A DNA stretch of 64,000 bases from Pseudomonas sputi (GCF_021603585.1 NZ_BQHI01000028.1:1-64000); one strand, 5' to 3'. Shown: positions 55,932 through 64,000, numbered from the stretch's first letter. A program made the numbers and translations. Notes: generated by a model not told the origin, from the letters alone.

Positions 55932-56816
55932 ATGCTGATGCTGGCCAGTCTCATGCTATTGCTCGGGGCGCTGTTGCTGGTCGGCAATCACCTGCTGACC
56001 GAGCGGCGGCGGGTGCGTCAGGTCAATCAGCGTCTGCAGGGGCAGCTGGTGCGCGAGAACCGCTTTGGCAACTGGCTGCGGGCGCTGGGCAGCAGCCGGT
56101 TCGGCCAGCGCTCGGTGAGCATCGACAGCGAAACCCAGACCCTGCTCAGTCGTCTCGGCTGGCGTCGGGCCAGCGAGCGTTCGCTGTTTGCCGCCTGCCA
56201 GATCGGTACGCCGCTGCTGACACTGGGGCTGGGCCTGTTTCTGAAGGAGGTGTTTTTCCCCCTCGCACCCAACGGCTGGCTGGTACCGATGATCGCCACC
56301 GGCGTCGGCTATCTGCTGCCCAAACGCCTGCTGGCGTATGCCACTGCCCGCCGGCAGAAAATCATTGCGGTGGAAGTGTCGACGTTCATTCCCCTGCTGC
56401 GGATCCTGTTCGAGTCCGGCATGGCCGTCGAGCAGGCTTTGCGTGTGCTCAGTATCGAGGGGCAAAAACTGCTGCCGGAACTGACCAGCGAATTGCGCCT
56501 GATTCTGGCCCGTGTCGACTCGGGCCTGGAACTCGGCCAGGAACTGAACAAGGCCGCGGCGATGCTGGCGGTGGATGAATTCACCGACACGTGCGTGATC
56601 CTGCAACAACTGATTCAGCAGGGCGGCGGCGCGATGAAGTCGCTGCTGACGCTCAAGCAACTGCTGGATGACCGACGCCTGACACGCTTGCAGGAATACA
56701 TCTCGAAGATGTCGGCGAAGATGTCGGTGGTCATGATGCTGCTGCTGTTTCCGGCCTTGCTGATCGTTTTGGCGGGCCCTGGTTTTACCGCGATCACCCG
56801 GGCATTTGCGTCCTGA
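55932..56816 (+). CDS. tadC: Tad inner membrane platform protein TadC
   Basis: A 294-residue F-domain protein, partner of TadB. N-terminal membrane segment (MLASLMLLLGALLLVGNHLL), a pair near residues 85-125, F domain (EVSTFIPLLRILFESGMAVE, VILQQLIQQGGGAMKSLLTL) and C-terminal segment MSVVMMLLLFPALLIVLAGP. ATG 55932 lies one base after the tadB stop; an in-frame GTG three codons earlier overlaps tadB. Confidence 0.93.
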   Translation: MLMLASLMLLLGALLLVGNHLLTERRRVRQVNQRLQGQLVRENRFGNWLRALGSSRFGQRSVSIDSETQTLLSRLGWRRASERSLFAACQIGTPLLTLGLGLFLKEVFFPLAPNGWLVPMIATGVGYLLPKRLLAYATARRQKIIAVEVSTFIPLLRILFESGMAVEQALRVLSIEGQKLLPELTSELRLILARVDSGLELGQELNKAAAMLAVDEFTDTCVILQQLIQQGGGAMKSLLTLKQLLDDRRLTRLQEYISKMSAKMSVVMMLLLFPALLIVLAGPGFTAITRAFAS

Positions 56817-56844
56817 CAATGACAATGGCGATGGAGAGCGATTG

Positions 56845-57567
56845 ATGAAAGCACTGATGGTCGTGGCAAGTCTGTTGCTGCTTGGCGGTTGCGCAACGGA
56901 CGGTCAGGCGCCGTGGACGACAATGCTGGCGCCGGCCAGCTGCAGCAAGTTGAGTTCCGAACAGGAGCTGTCGCTGAACCTGGCCGATGACCTGGTCAAC
57001 GACGGCAAGCTGCACGCCAGCCTGGCCAACCTGCAGAGTTTGCCCGACCACCTCGTCGAGGTGCGTCTGCGCAAGGCCAAGGTCTATCGCCTGCTGGGAC
57101 GCAGTGAAGCCGAGCCGTTGTATCGCAGCCTGCTCGGTACCTGCCTGAACGCCGACGCCGAACATGGCCTGGGCCAGTTGTACGCCGCCCGTGGCGACAA
57201 CGGCCAGGCGCAGGCCCACCTGCAGCGGGCGGCGCGGCTGGCGCCGACCAATGAAAACATCCGCAATGACCTGGGCGTGGTGTACCTCAATCAGTTGCGG
57301 CTCGAAGACGCTCGCTTCGAGTTCCTGACGGCCATCGAGCTGAAACAGAACAATCAATTGGCGACGCTGAATCTGGTCACCCTGCTGCTCTACCAGAACA
57401 ACTGGCAGCAAGCCGCCGAAGTGGTCAGCCGGGCGCATCTGACCCCGGAGCAGTTCACCGATGCCCAGGAGCGCGCGGAGAAACTCAAGTCGCCGGTCAG
57501 GGCCAGACCCGTTGCGGGCAATCAGGTCGCGGTCGCGGTTGACGCGCAACCGGCGACGATCAAGTGA
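56845..57567 (+). CDS. tadD: Tad pilus lipoprotein TadD (TPR)
   Basis: A 240-residue lipoprotein with lipobox LLGGC (Cys near residue 15) and tetratricopeptide-like helices (AEHGLGQLYAARGDNGQAQA, NENIRNDLGVVYLNQLRLED, LATLNLVTLLLYQNNWQQAA). TadD is the pilotin that guides RcpA to the outer membrane. ATG 56845 has GGAGAGCG shortly upstream; the frame to 56806 is not used. Confidence 0.9.
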   Translation: MKALMVVASLLLLGGCATDGQAPWTTMLAPASCSKLSSEQELSLNLADDLVNDGKLHASLANLQSLPDHLVEVRLRKAKVYRLLGRSEAEPLYRSLLGTCLNADAEHGLGQLYAARGDNGQAQAHLQRAARLAPTNENIRNDLGVVYLNQLRLEDARFEFLTAIELKQNNQLATLNLVTLLLYQNNWQQAAEVVSRAHLTPEQFTDAQERAEKLKSPVRARPVAGNQVAVAVDAQPATIK

Positions 57568-57583
57568 GCCTCAAGGAGGTGCC

Positions 57584-57856
57584 ATGAATACGTTCAAGAC
57601 CCTGTGCTGCCTGAGCCTGCTGACTCTGCCGCTCGGTGCCCTGGCCATCGACGCCGGCCCGGCCTCGGCCCAGCAGCAGGAAACCGAAGGCTGGCTGTTG
57701 CTGCAAAGCCGCAACAAGGCCGCGTCTCCCGATCCGCAGGCGGCCACGGCTACCGAGCGTGAGCTGGCGATGCAGCGCTGGCTGAAGAAGTACAAGTACG
57801 AAATCCCCGATTTCTACGACCCGGATGTCGGCGGCAAGATCGAGACGAATGACTAG
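57584..57856 (+). CDS. DUF3613 family small exported protein
   Basis: A 90-residue protein with a signal peptide (1-21, ending ALA) and a short conserved part (QETEGWLLLQSRNKAAS, ELAMQRWLKKYKYEIPDFYD) characteristic of DUF3613, found at the end of tad operons in pseudomonads (PA4298 position). It has a strong AGGAGG site 6 bases before ATG 57584 and follows tadD by 16 bases. Function unknown; probably a periplasmic accessory of the pilus. Confidence 0.85.
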   Translation: MNTFKTLCCLSLLTLPLGALAIDAGPASAQQQETEGWLLLQSRNKAASPDPQAATATERELAMQRWLKKYKYEIPDFYDPDVGGKIETND

Positions 57857-57857
57857 C

Positions 57858-57889
57858 TCGTCGCAGGCAACCGGGGATGCCTGCGACGA
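57858..57889. terminator. Bidirectional hairpin ending tad operon and TpsB gene
   Basis: Perfect 12-bp arms TCGTCGCAGGCA (57858-57869) and TGCCTGCGACGA (57878-57889) with an 8-base loop, exactly filling the 37-base gap between two convergent genes. No T-run on either side, so termination by this hairpin may be Rho-assisted. Confidence 0.65.
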
Positions 57890-57893
57890 TGGC

Positions 57894-59564
57894 TTACAGC
57901 TGATAACTGAAACTGATGCTGTAACGCGGCCGGCGATTGAAGGTATCCAGCGCTTCATCCGACATCGCCTTGGCGGCTTCCAGGGCGATGTTGTAGTACT
58001 TCGCATCGCCAAATCTGAGGCCGACCGCCGCCGATGACAGGTTGTTGGCCTGCACCGGCAATTCATTGAACCAGCTGCGCGAGCGGTCGAGCACGAAGTA
58101 CGGTTGCAGGATGCGCACCCAGTTGCCGTCGCGGTTGAAGCTGTAGTTGATTTCGTAAGCCACGCCCCAGCCCTTGTCGCCGGATGCCTGATCGTCGGGA
58201 TAACCGCGACCGAAATTCTGCCCGCCGAACACCGCGCGCTCGCTGTCGGGCAGGGTGTCGTCGCTCCAGTACAACGCGGCTGACAGTACGCCTTGCCAGT
58301 TGTCGAGGAACTTGTCGCTTTGCACTCCCGACAGACGCACCCGGAAAAAATCCAGGTCGATGGCGCTGTTGTTGGTGTGCGCACCCAGGCTGTCGAAGCC
58401 CTGATACACGCCGCCACTGAGAATGCGCAGTTGCCGGGCATCGACCTTGCGCCAGTCGCTTTCGAAGGCGAGGGCGCGGATGTCGGTGCGTTCTTCGACG
58501 CTCAGCGGGTAGCCAATTACCTTGTAGCGGGTCTTGTCGTTGACCGCGTACAGGCGCGATCCGGCGGTCAGCAATTCATCCGAGGCGGCAATCAGCGGCA
58601 GGCTGAAGCCGAGCGAGTAACGATCGTTTTCGCGGTGCGGCTTGAGTTCCAGACCGTTGTTCAGCAGCACATTGGTGCCGGGATCTGCGCGATAGCGTGA
58701 GGCCGACAGGCTCAGTTGCGCACCCTCGTCGTTGATGAACTGGTTGTAGTCCAGCCGGTAGTAACGCTCGTGGTCATCCCCCGGTGGAAACAGGCCGCTG
58801 AGGCTCAGTTGTTCGCCCATCGAGGTTTGTGAATTGCTGCTGACACCGAGCAAAGCCTGGGTGCCGTTGCGGTTGTCTTCGGTGGCGCTCAGGGTGCTGG
58901 TGAACGGTTTGCGGCTGGCCTGGGCAATCAGCGTGGTGGCGCCGTCGGTGGTGCCGGGCGGCGGCACCTGGGCCTGGATCGTGACGCCGGGAATGCGGGT
59001 CATCAGTGTGGTGTAGCGTTCGAAGGTCTTGCGTGTGAGAGGGCGCTCGGCCTGGAGCTTGGCGGCCAGTCGCTCGAGCAGGGCCTTGACCCGCCCGACG
59101 TCGCCCGCGATCTGCACGTCCCGCACGTAGCCTTCGACCAGCACGACGCGCGCCACGCCGTCGTCGAAGTTCTGTTGTGGCAGGAAGGCGTAGGACAGCA
59201 GATAACCGTCCTGCTGGTAGCGACGGGTGATGTTGCGGGTGGCTTCGATCAGATCGGCGAGGCTGCTCTGGCGGCCGATCAGGGGTTTATAGATCTCTGC
59301 CAGGTCGTTCAGCGGGTAGAGCGTGCCGCCTTCGATCTGTACGGTCCTGAGGTTGATCTTTGTACTCATCAGCAACGGCTGGGCGGCCGTGGCGCCGGGA
59401 TCCGGCACTTGCAGCGGCGCGGCGTTGGGCCGGTAGGCGTCGGCGGGCAGGTTCGGCACCGGCAGGTTGCGGATGGTTTCGTTGCTGTTGAGAAAGCTGG
59501 GCAGGGTGTCGGCGACGGCTGTGGAACTGAGACTGAGAAACAGCAGGGATGCCATAACGCGCAT
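57894..59564 (-). CDS. Two-partner secretion outer membrane transporter (ShlB/FhaC/HecB type)
   Basis: A 556-residue TpsB. Signal peptide (1-17), then POTRA domains: VQIEGGTLYPLNDLAEIYKP, NITRRYQQDGYLLSYAFLPQ, ARVVLVEGYVRDVQI. The C-terminal half is a beta-barrel with the conserved FGGQNFGRGYPDDQASGDKG motif (near residue 460) and a final strand RYSISFSYQL ending in a hydrophobic residue. TpsB proteins thread a large exoprotein (TpsA) across the outer membrane. No gene with a haemagglutination-type secretion domain is beside it; the upstream gene is a repetitive lipoprotein behind a terminator. ATG 59564 gives the best signal peptide. Confidence 0.88.
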   Translation of the reverse strand: MRVMASLLFLSLSSTAVADTLPSFLNSNETIRNLPVPNLPADAYRPNAAPLQVPDPGATAAQPLLMSTKINLRTVQIEGGTLYPLNDLAEIYKPLIGRQSSLADLIEATRNITRRYQQDGYLLSYAFLPQQNFDDGVARVVLVEGYVRDVQIAGDVGRVKALLERLAAKLQAERPLTRKTFERYTTLMTRIPGVTIQAQVPPPGTTDGATTLIAQASRKPFTSTLSATEDNRNGTQALLGVSSNSQTSMGEQLSLSGLFPPGDDHERYYRLDYNQFINDEGAQLSLSASRYRADPGTNVLLNNGLELKPHRENDRYSLGFSLPLIAASDELLTAGSRLYAVNDKTRYKVIGYPLSVEERTDIRALAFESDWRKVDARQLRILSGGVYQGFDSLGAHTNNSAIDLDFFRVRLSGVQSDKFLDNWQGVLSAALYWSDDTLPDSERAVFGGQNFGRGYPDDQASGDKGWGVAYEINYSFNRDGNWVRILQPYFVLDRSRSWFNELPVQANNLSSAAVGLRFGDAKYYNIALEAAKAMSDEALDTFNRRPRYSISFSYQL

Positions 59565-59606
59565 AGGACACTCCATGTTCAAACCCCAGTGGGTGTTCTC
59601 CTAAGA

Positions 59607-59638
59607 AAAAAGCGGAAGACTCGTGGGAATCTTCCGCC
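59607..59638 (-). terminator. Terminator after the repetitive lipoprotein gene
   Basis: On the minus strand GCGGAAGA, 10-base loop, TCTTCCGC, then TTTTTT. It lies 54 bases after the stop of the repetitive gene and 43 bases before the TpsB start, so the two genes are at least partly uncoupled. Confidence 0.88.
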
Positions 59639-59691
59639 CTCAACCAAGCGTAGGCGCTGTAGGTTCGGCCGTCGAATCGGCCAGGTGCAAT

Positions 59692-61248
59692 TCAGCGTTT
59701 GTTGCCGCCCAGGGCGCCGGTCAGACCGCCGAGGACACCACCCAGTCCGCCGCCAGTTCCGGTGGCGGTGCCACCGTTGACCAGTCCGCCGACTGCAGTG
59801 ACCGTGTTGCCCACCGTGGTGACGGTGTTGCCGACCGCCGTCACGACCGGGTTGCTGTTGGTGCTGGCAATCGTGTTGCCGAGACTGCCGACGGCACCGC
59901 CGACCTGGCCGGTGAGGCCGGCGACCGGAGTACCGAGCCCGGTGGCGGCACCGACATTCTGGGTCAGGCTGGTGACCGCCGTGGTGACTGGCGCAAGCCC
60001 GGCACCCACGTTGTTGCCCAGGGTTGCCAGTGGAGTGGTCGGGCTGGTGATCGGCGAGCCCGAACCGCCGAGCACGGTATTGAGCGAGGCCACGGTATTG
60101 CCCGCCGCGGCCAGCACGCCGCCGGGTGCGGCGAGGGTGCCATTGCCGCTGCTCAAGCCGGCGCCGACGTTGACCACGGCGCCGCCAACGGTTTGCAACA
60201 AGCCATTGCTGCCCAGGCCGCCACCGACGCCCGTTCCCGAACCGGTGCCGTTGTCGACCAGCCCGCCGGACTTGCCGACAGCGGTGCCGACATTGCTCAG
60301 GGCCCCGCCGACGGTGTTGGTCAGTGCGTTGCCGTTGCCCGCAACGGTCACCTTGTCACCCACACCATCAACCGTGCTGCCGACTTTCTGAATCAAACCG
60401 TTCAACGGATCGCCCAGCCCCGTGGCGCTGCCGAGTTTGTCCGTGGTGCTTTCAACCATGGCAATCACCGGCACCAGTTTGTTGCCGACTTCTTTGGTAA
60501 CCGAGCCGAGCGGGCCGGTGGTGGTGGCGGTGCTGAGGGTGTCGCCGAGCATGGTGACCCGTTCACCGACACCGTCGAGCACTGGGGCGACCTTGGTTAC
60601 CACACCGCCGACCACGGGAACGCTGCCCGTGGCAGTGGCCAGCTTGCCGCTCAGGTCGGACACGCCGTTACCCACATCCTGCACCACGCCGCCGACTGCC
60701 GAAGCGGTGACGCCCAGGCCATTGTCGGTGGTCGCCAGTTTGCCGATGCCGTTGGCTACGCCGTCACCCAGCGTGGTCACTACGTTGCCGGCAGTCCGGG
60801 CCGCACTTTGCACCACACCGCCAACGACCGGCACGCCGCTCAGGGAGTCACCGACCTGGCCGACGCCATCGCCGACGCCGCTGACGGTATTGCCGACGTC
60901 CTGCACCAGGGTGGTGGTAACCAGAGGTGTCGGAGTGCCCGGATTGGTGGGGTTGGTGGGATCTGTCGGGTCGGTGGGATTGGTCGGGTTGGTTGGATCC
61001 GTCGTCCCTCCCGTTCCGCCAGTGCCACCCGTGCCACCGGTACCGCCAGTGCCCGCGGTGTCCCCGGTTCCACCCGTGCCACCGGTGCCGCCAGTACCCG
61101 CAGTCGAGCTGTCGGGGGAAGAGCTGCCGGAGCTGCTGTGATGACCACCGCCGCCACTGCTGCAACCGGTCAGACCGAGGGAGAGAATGAGGGCCAGTGC
61201 CGTCGCCGATTTGCACCACGCCGCTTGAACTTTCATCTGAGTTTTCAT
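59692..61248 (-). CDS. Collagen-like, repetitive Gly-Thr-rich lipoprotein
   Basis: A 518-residue protein. The N-terminus (MKTQMKVQAAWCKSATALAL then ILSLGLTGC) is a lipoprotein signal with lipobox LTGC. A Gly/Ser/His patch leads to GTGGTGGTG units (about residues 45-80), then DPTNPT-type units, then ~400 residues of imperfect repeats such as VGGVVQDVGNGVSDL and TVSGVGDGVGQVGDSL, rich in Val, Gly, Asn, Thr. This composition fits a surface or matrix protein; similar genes are annotated collagen-like in pseudomonads (from memory). AAGGA lies 8 bases before ATG 61248. It neighbours the TpsB gene and the tad locus. Not a typical TpsA, since no secretion domain is seen. Confidence 0.7.
   Translation of the reverse strand: MKTQMKVQAAWCKSATALALILSLGLTGCSSGGGGHHSSSGSSSPDSSTAGTGGTGGTGGTGDTAGTGGTGGTGGTGGTGGTTDPTNPTNPTDPTDPTNPTNPGTPTPLVTTTLVQDVGNTVSGVGDGVGQVGDSLSGVPVVGGVVQSAARTAGNVVTTLGDGVANGIGKLATTDNGLGVTASAVGGVVQDVGNGVSDLSGKLATATGSVPVVGGVVTKVAPVLDGVGERVTMLGDTLSTATTTGPLGSVTKEVGNKLVPVIAMVESTTDKLGSATGLGDPLNGLIQKVGSTVDGVGDKVTVAGNGNALTNTVGGALSNVGTAVGKSGGLVDNGTGSGTGVGGGLGSNGLLQTVGGAVVNVGAGLSSGNGTLAAPGGVLAAAGNTVASLNTVLGGSGSPITSPTTPLATLGNNVGAGLAPVTTAVTSLTQNVGAATGLGTPVAGLTGQVGGAVGSLGNTIASTNSNPVVTAVGNTVTTVGNTVTAVGGLVNGGTATGTGGGLGGVLGGLTGALGGNKR
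60936..61095. repeat. Tandem short repeats coding GTGG and DPTNPT units
   Basis: About 61010-61095 holds 9-base-like units coding Gly-Thr-Gly, and 60936-61004 holds units coding Thr-Asp-Pro/Thr-Asn-Pro (GGTTGGT-like on the plus strand). The in-frame units could gain or lose copies without breaking the frame. Confidence 0.75.
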
Positions 61249-61554
61249 GAGCGTTATTCCTTGCACCTGTCACAACGTTTGTTGTTTTCGATGGCCCGCC
61301 GATTCTGTTGCCGGCAGTGCCTTCGTCCGTTGTGCTCATATCAGTCGCAAGGCCGGATCCATGCCATTCTCAAGTTGGTATTAACGCCTTTATGCAGGTG
61401 GCCGCCGGTGCCGCCTAACGACTAATACCGAGGATATAGGCGCGCAAAAAAAAGCCTTGAAAATCAAGGCTGGGTTTTGACGCGGGAGGCGTGTGCGGCG
61501 CGGGAAAACTTTAGTGATATATACACAATTGAACAGGTTATCCCGGCCCCGATG
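61249..61554. other. Gene-free gap upstream of the repetitive lipoprotein
   Basis: These 306 bases lie between the maoC stop (61555) and the repetitive lipoprotein start (61248), both on the minus strand. They contain the maoC terminator (61446-61471) and about 195 bases of leader and promoter for the lipoprotein gene. TTAATACC and TATATCC stretches are present (about 61376-61440) but I cannot assign a promoter with confidence. Confidence 0.5.
61446..61471 (-). terminator. Terminator after the fabG4-maoC operon
   Basis: On the minus strand AGCCTTGA, loop TTT, TCAAGGCT, then a run of eight T, 84 bases after the maoC stop. Confidence 0.9.
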
Positions 61555-62409
61555 TCAGGCTACCGGCTGCCAATTGCCCACCATGTGCTCCAGATCCCCG
61601 GCGCCGATCAGGCGTAACTCACCGCTGGAACCGGCGGCGCTGGCGAACAGGTTTACCTCGCTCGGCAGGCGCACCGGTTTGCGAAAGTGCACGGTGACCT
61701 CAAGGTTGGCCTTGGGCAGATGATCCGCCAGCGCCGCCAGCGTGCGGGCCTTGTTCCACAAACCGTGGGCGATGGCTGTAGGGAAACCGAACAACTTGGC
61801 GCTGGCGGCACTCAGGTGGATCGGGTTGTAGTCGCCGGAGACTTTCGCGTACTGCCGGCCGATGTCCGCCGGCGCCTTCCATTGCGCGACCTGCGCCAGA
61901 GGCAGCGACGGCTCCCAGCTCTGTTCGATCGGTTCGCCTTCAAGTTTCACGCCGCGACAGAGCATCCGGCTTTCGGCTTCCCACAACGGGCCGAGTTGAT
62001 CGTCGAGGGTGGTCAGCAGGTCGAAGGTCGCGCCTTTGGAATGGGGTTGCAGGTTATGCACCCGGACACTGACTTGCGCGCGACTGATCCCGCCCATCGG
62101 CCGCCATACGCGGATGCGATTGCTCAGATGAATCAGCCCCAGCAGCGGGAACGGAAAGTCTTTGGCCGTCAGCAACTGCATCTGCAGGGCGAACGCCAGG
62201 ATATGCGGATAGGTCGGCGGCAGCAGGCCGTCATCGGCGAAACCGCAGACCTTGCGGTAGGCCGCCAGCCGTTTGCCCTCCACCTCGACGGCGCAACGCA
62301 AGCCGCTGGTGGGCAGGGTGGTGCCGGTGATTTTGCGTCGGGTGGCCGCCCGGGCATACAACCCCGGCAGGCTCGGTTCGCGGTGCAGCGTTTTCCATTC
62401 GATGGTCAT
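61555..62409 (-). CDS. MaoC family dehydratase
   Basis: A 284-residue (R)-specific enoyl hydratase-like protein. The C-terminal hot-dog domain has the MaoC catalytic motif YAKVSGDYNPIHLSAASAKL (Asp and His, about residue 200) and GFPTAIAHGLWNKARTLAAL. The N-terminal half (VEVEGKRLAAYRKVCGF, LPPTYPHILAFALQMQLL) is a second, degenerate hot-dog. It should hydrate or dehydrate acyl-thioesters in fatty acid metabolism. ATG 62409 is 2 bases after the fabG4 stop, so the two form an operon. Confidence 0.9.
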   Translation of the reverse strand: MTIEWKTLHREPSLPGLYARAATRRKITGTTLPTSGLRCAVEVEGKRLAAYRKVCGFADDGLLPPTYPHILAFALQMQLLTAKDFPFPLLGLIHLSNRIRVWRPMGGISRAQVSVRVHNLQPHSKGATFDLLTTLDDQLGPLWEAESRMLCRGVKLEGEPIEQSWEPSLPLAQVAQWKAPADIGRQYAKVSGDYNPIHLSAASAKLFGFPTAIAHGLWNKARTLAALADHLPKANLEVTVHFRKPVRLPSEVNLFASAAGSSGELRLIGAGDLEHMVGNWQPVA

Positions 62410-62411
62410 GT

Positions 62412-63764
62412 TCAGGCCCCCAGAACACTTTGGCCGCACACCCGCAGCGCTTGCCCGGTGAACGCGCCGGTGCCCGGTTGTGCCAGCCAGGCCACGGCTT
62501 CGGCGACGTCTTGCGGCAGGCCGCCCTGGCCCAGCGAACTCATGCGACGCCCGGCTTCACGCAGGCCGAACGGGATGTGCGCGGTCATCTGGGTCTCGAT
62601 GAAACCCGGCGCCACGGCGTTGATGCTGATGCCGCGTTCCAGCAGGGTCGGCGCCCAGGCCTGGGCCAGTCCGATCAGCCCGGCCTTGCTCGCCGCATAG
62701 TTGGTCTGCCCGCGATTGCCGGCGATGCCGCTGATCGATGCCAGCAGGATCACCCGGGCGTTATCGCGCAGGGTGCCGCTGTCGAGCAGGGCCTTGGTCA
62801 GCACTTGCGGCGCGTTGAGGTTGACCGCCAGCACGGCGTCCCAGAATTCCGGGGTCATGTTGGCCAGGGTCTTGTCGCGGGTGATGCCGGCGTTGTGCAC
62901 CAGAATGTCGAGGCCGTCCGGCAGTTGTTCGATCAATTGCGCGGCCGCGTCTTCGGCGCAGATGTCGAGGGTGATGGCGCGCCCGCCGAGGCGAGCGGCC
63001 AGGGCTTCGAGATCGGTTTTCGCGGGCGGCACATCGAGCAGGATCACCTCGGCACCGTCCCGGGCCAGGGTTTCGGCGATGGAGGCGCCGATGCCTCGCG
63101 CCGCACCGGTGACCAGCGCCTTGCGTCCGGCCAATGGGCGCGTCCAGTCGGTGACTTGAGTGGCGCAGGCCGTCAGCCGGATCACCTGCCCGGAGACGAA
63201 CGCACTTTTTGGCGACAGGAAAAACCGCAGCGGCCCTTCGAGCTGATCCTCGGCACCTTCGCCGACGTAGATCAGCTGCAGCGTGCCGCCGCTGCGCAGT
63301 TCCTTGGCCAGCGAGCGGGAAAAACCTTCAAGTGCGCGCTGTGCACTGGCGGCGAATGGTTCGCCCCGGGTTTCCGGGGCGCGGCCGAGGATCACCAGAT
63401 GCGCGCTGCTGTCGAGGTTCTTCATCAGCGGCTGGAAGAACTCGCGCAGTTGCTTGAGCTGGTCGGTGTGCTGCAGATCGCTGGCGTCGAACACCACTGC
63501 CTTGAGTTTCGGGCCATGGCCGGGAATCCATTGGGTGGCACTCGCCGGCTGGTCGCCGTAGCGATAAATGGCATCGGTCAGCCGGTTGGCGAATGCACTG
63601 ACCCGTTCGGCCAGCGGCCCGCCGCCGATCAGCAGTGCACCCTCTACCGGCCGCAGGCGCCCGGCCTGCCAGCGTTCCAGCCGCACCGGCGACGGCAGGC
63701 CCAGGGCCCCGACCAGACGGTGGCCGATGGACGAGTTGGCGAAGTCGATATAGCGGTCAGACAT
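62412..63764 (-). CDS. FabG4-type 3-oxoacyl-ACP reductase
   Basis: A 450-residue short-chain dehydrogenase with an extra N-terminal domain, as in the high-molecular-weight FabG4 group. Residues 1-205 form a degenerate Rossmann domain; from about 210 the active domain has the NAD(P) motif VTGAARGIGASIAETLARDG, the NNAG-like ILVHNAGITRDKTL, catalytic Ser in ILLASISGIAGNRGQ and Tyr/Lys in YAASKAGLIG. It reduces 3-oxoacyl thioesters, with MaoC doing the next step and the divergent thiolase the step before. Role in synthesis or breakdown of fatty acids, or in polyester precursor supply, is not decided by sequence. Confidence 0.9.
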   Translation of the reverse strand: MSDRYIDFANSSIGHRLVGALGLPSPVRLERWQAGRLRPVEGALLIGGGPLAERVSAFANRLTDAIYRYGDQPASATQWIPGHGPKLKAVVFDASDLQHTDQLKQLREFFQPLMKNLDSSAHLVILGRAPETRGEPFAASAQRALEGFSRSLAKELRSGGTLQLIYVGEGAEDQLEGPLRFFLSPKSAFVSGQVIRLTACATQVTDWTRPLAGRKALVTGAARGIGASIAETLARDGAEVILLDVPPAKTDLEALAARLGGRAITLDICAEDAAAQLIEQLPDGLDILVHNAGITRDKTLANMTPEFWDAVLAVNLNAPQVLTKALLDSGTLRDNARVILLASISGIAGNRGQTNYAASKAGLIGLAQAWAPTLLERGISINAVAPGFIETQMTAHIPFGLREAGRRMSSLGQGGLPQDVAEAVAWLAQPGTGAFTGQALRVCGQSVLGA

Positions 63765-63941
63765 GGAACGCTCTCCAGAAGATGGGGTTCAAAGTGTGGA
63801 CTGCGAAGGGCAATCAATCGTTCGATCCACGCAATAAGGCCTACGCTAGAACAGCAGAGTAGTTTGCCCTCGGCGCTTTTGTGGCCCGACCGGGTTTTCA
63901 GCGCTCGATTTTCAGACCGGATATTTCACAAGGAGCCTTTC

Positions 63942-64000
63942 ATGAGTCAGCTGCGCCGCGTCGCGATCATTGGCGGCAACCGCATTCCGTTCGCCCGCTC
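63942..64000 (+). CDS. Acetyl-CoA C-acetyltransferase (partial, cut by window end)
   Basis: Only the first 19 codons are present: MSQLRRVAIIGGNRIPFAR, the start of FadI-like thiolases (the RIPF-R motif). AAGGAG lies 7 bases before ATG 63942. It is divergent from fabG4 with a 177-base gap, an arrangement seen in many pseudomonads for this acetyl-CoA acetyltransferase / FabG4 / MaoC module. The rest of the gene lies outside the window. Confidence 0.75.
   Translation, partial: MSQLRRVAIIGGNRIPFAR

Noticed and set aside
60936-61100. Short regular repeats as a CRISPR array
   Set aside because: Units are contiguous, in frame and without unique spacers; they encode a Gly-Thr and Asp-Pro-Thr repeat region.
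1-64000. tRNA, rRNA, insertion sequences and prophage genes
   Set aside because: No tRNA-like cloverleaf, rRNA stretch, transposase, integrase or terminal inverted repeats of IS type were recognised in the window by eye.

Overview
The window looks like a chromosomal segment of a Pseudomonas of the fluorescens group. It has high GC, strong G/C bias at third codon positions, and gene orders matching P. aeruginosa blocks I know (retS-purD-purH-fis-dusB-...-speA; the cob cluster; the pprA/pprB-flp-tad cluster). Species assignment is inference; no rRNA or tRNA gene was seen.

Layout. (1) 1-1.5 kb: a copper-handling operon on the minus strand (two DUF2946 genes around a PCu(A)C periplasmic chaperone). 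Its left end reads abruptly into what looks like a piece of a non-ribosomal peptide synthetase condensation domain on the plus strand, so base 1 to about 240 contains a rearrangement or assembly junction. (2) 1.6-2.2 kb: a HigBA-like toxin-antitoxin pair. (3) 2.4-9.9 kb: the corrin-ring cobalamin genes in two divergent operons (cobL-cbiD-cobK minus; cobG-cobH-cobI-cobJ plus). (4) 10-28.5 kb: a conserved core block, almost all on the minus strand: MarC family protein, RetS hybrid kinase, purD, purH, dusB-fis, a DUF3426 protein, prmA, aroQ-accB-accC, dsbD, a CtpL-like chemoreceptor and a GcbA-like diguanylate cyclase. (5) 28.8-31.6 kb: a four-gene type VI secretion (T6SS) cassette (DUF2515-like protein, membrane-anchored partner, Hcp, small carrier-like protein) inserted between gcbA and its usual neighbour. 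(6) 31.7-36.1 kb: the core block resumes (DUF2333, Nudix, SUI1-like factor, speA). (7) 36.3-38.4 kb: a second T6SS insertion, a short VgrG plus DUF4123 adaptor with no effector gene beside them. (8) 38.4-42.6 kb: MATE transporter, small membrane protein, MazG-like protein, CmoM-like methyltransferase and two tandem DUF4136 lipoproteins. (9) 42.7-57.9 kb: a complete Flp/Tad pilus locus with its own two-component system (tadG, pprA, tadF, fppA, pprB, a stand-alone receiver, flp, rcpC-rcpA-tadZ-tadA-tadB-tadC-tadD and a DUF3613 gene). (10) 57.9-61.2 kb: a two-partner-secretion outer membrane transporter next to a repetitive Gly-Thr-rich lipoprotein. (11) 61.5-64 kb: a fatty-acid module (MaoC hydratase, FabG4-type reductase, and the start of a divergent acetyl-CoA acetyltransferase).

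How they work together. Much of the window concerns the switch between motile and attached life: RetS, a GGDEF enzyme, a chemoreceptor, PprAB, Tad pili, a possible secreted or surface adhesin, and T6SS structural parts whose expression in pseudomonads is normally under the RetS/Gac network. The most interesting unresolved items are the Hcp cassette as a possible effector-immunity unit, the VgrG with a cysteine-rich tail, and the TpsB transporter that lacks a recognisable TpsA substrate.
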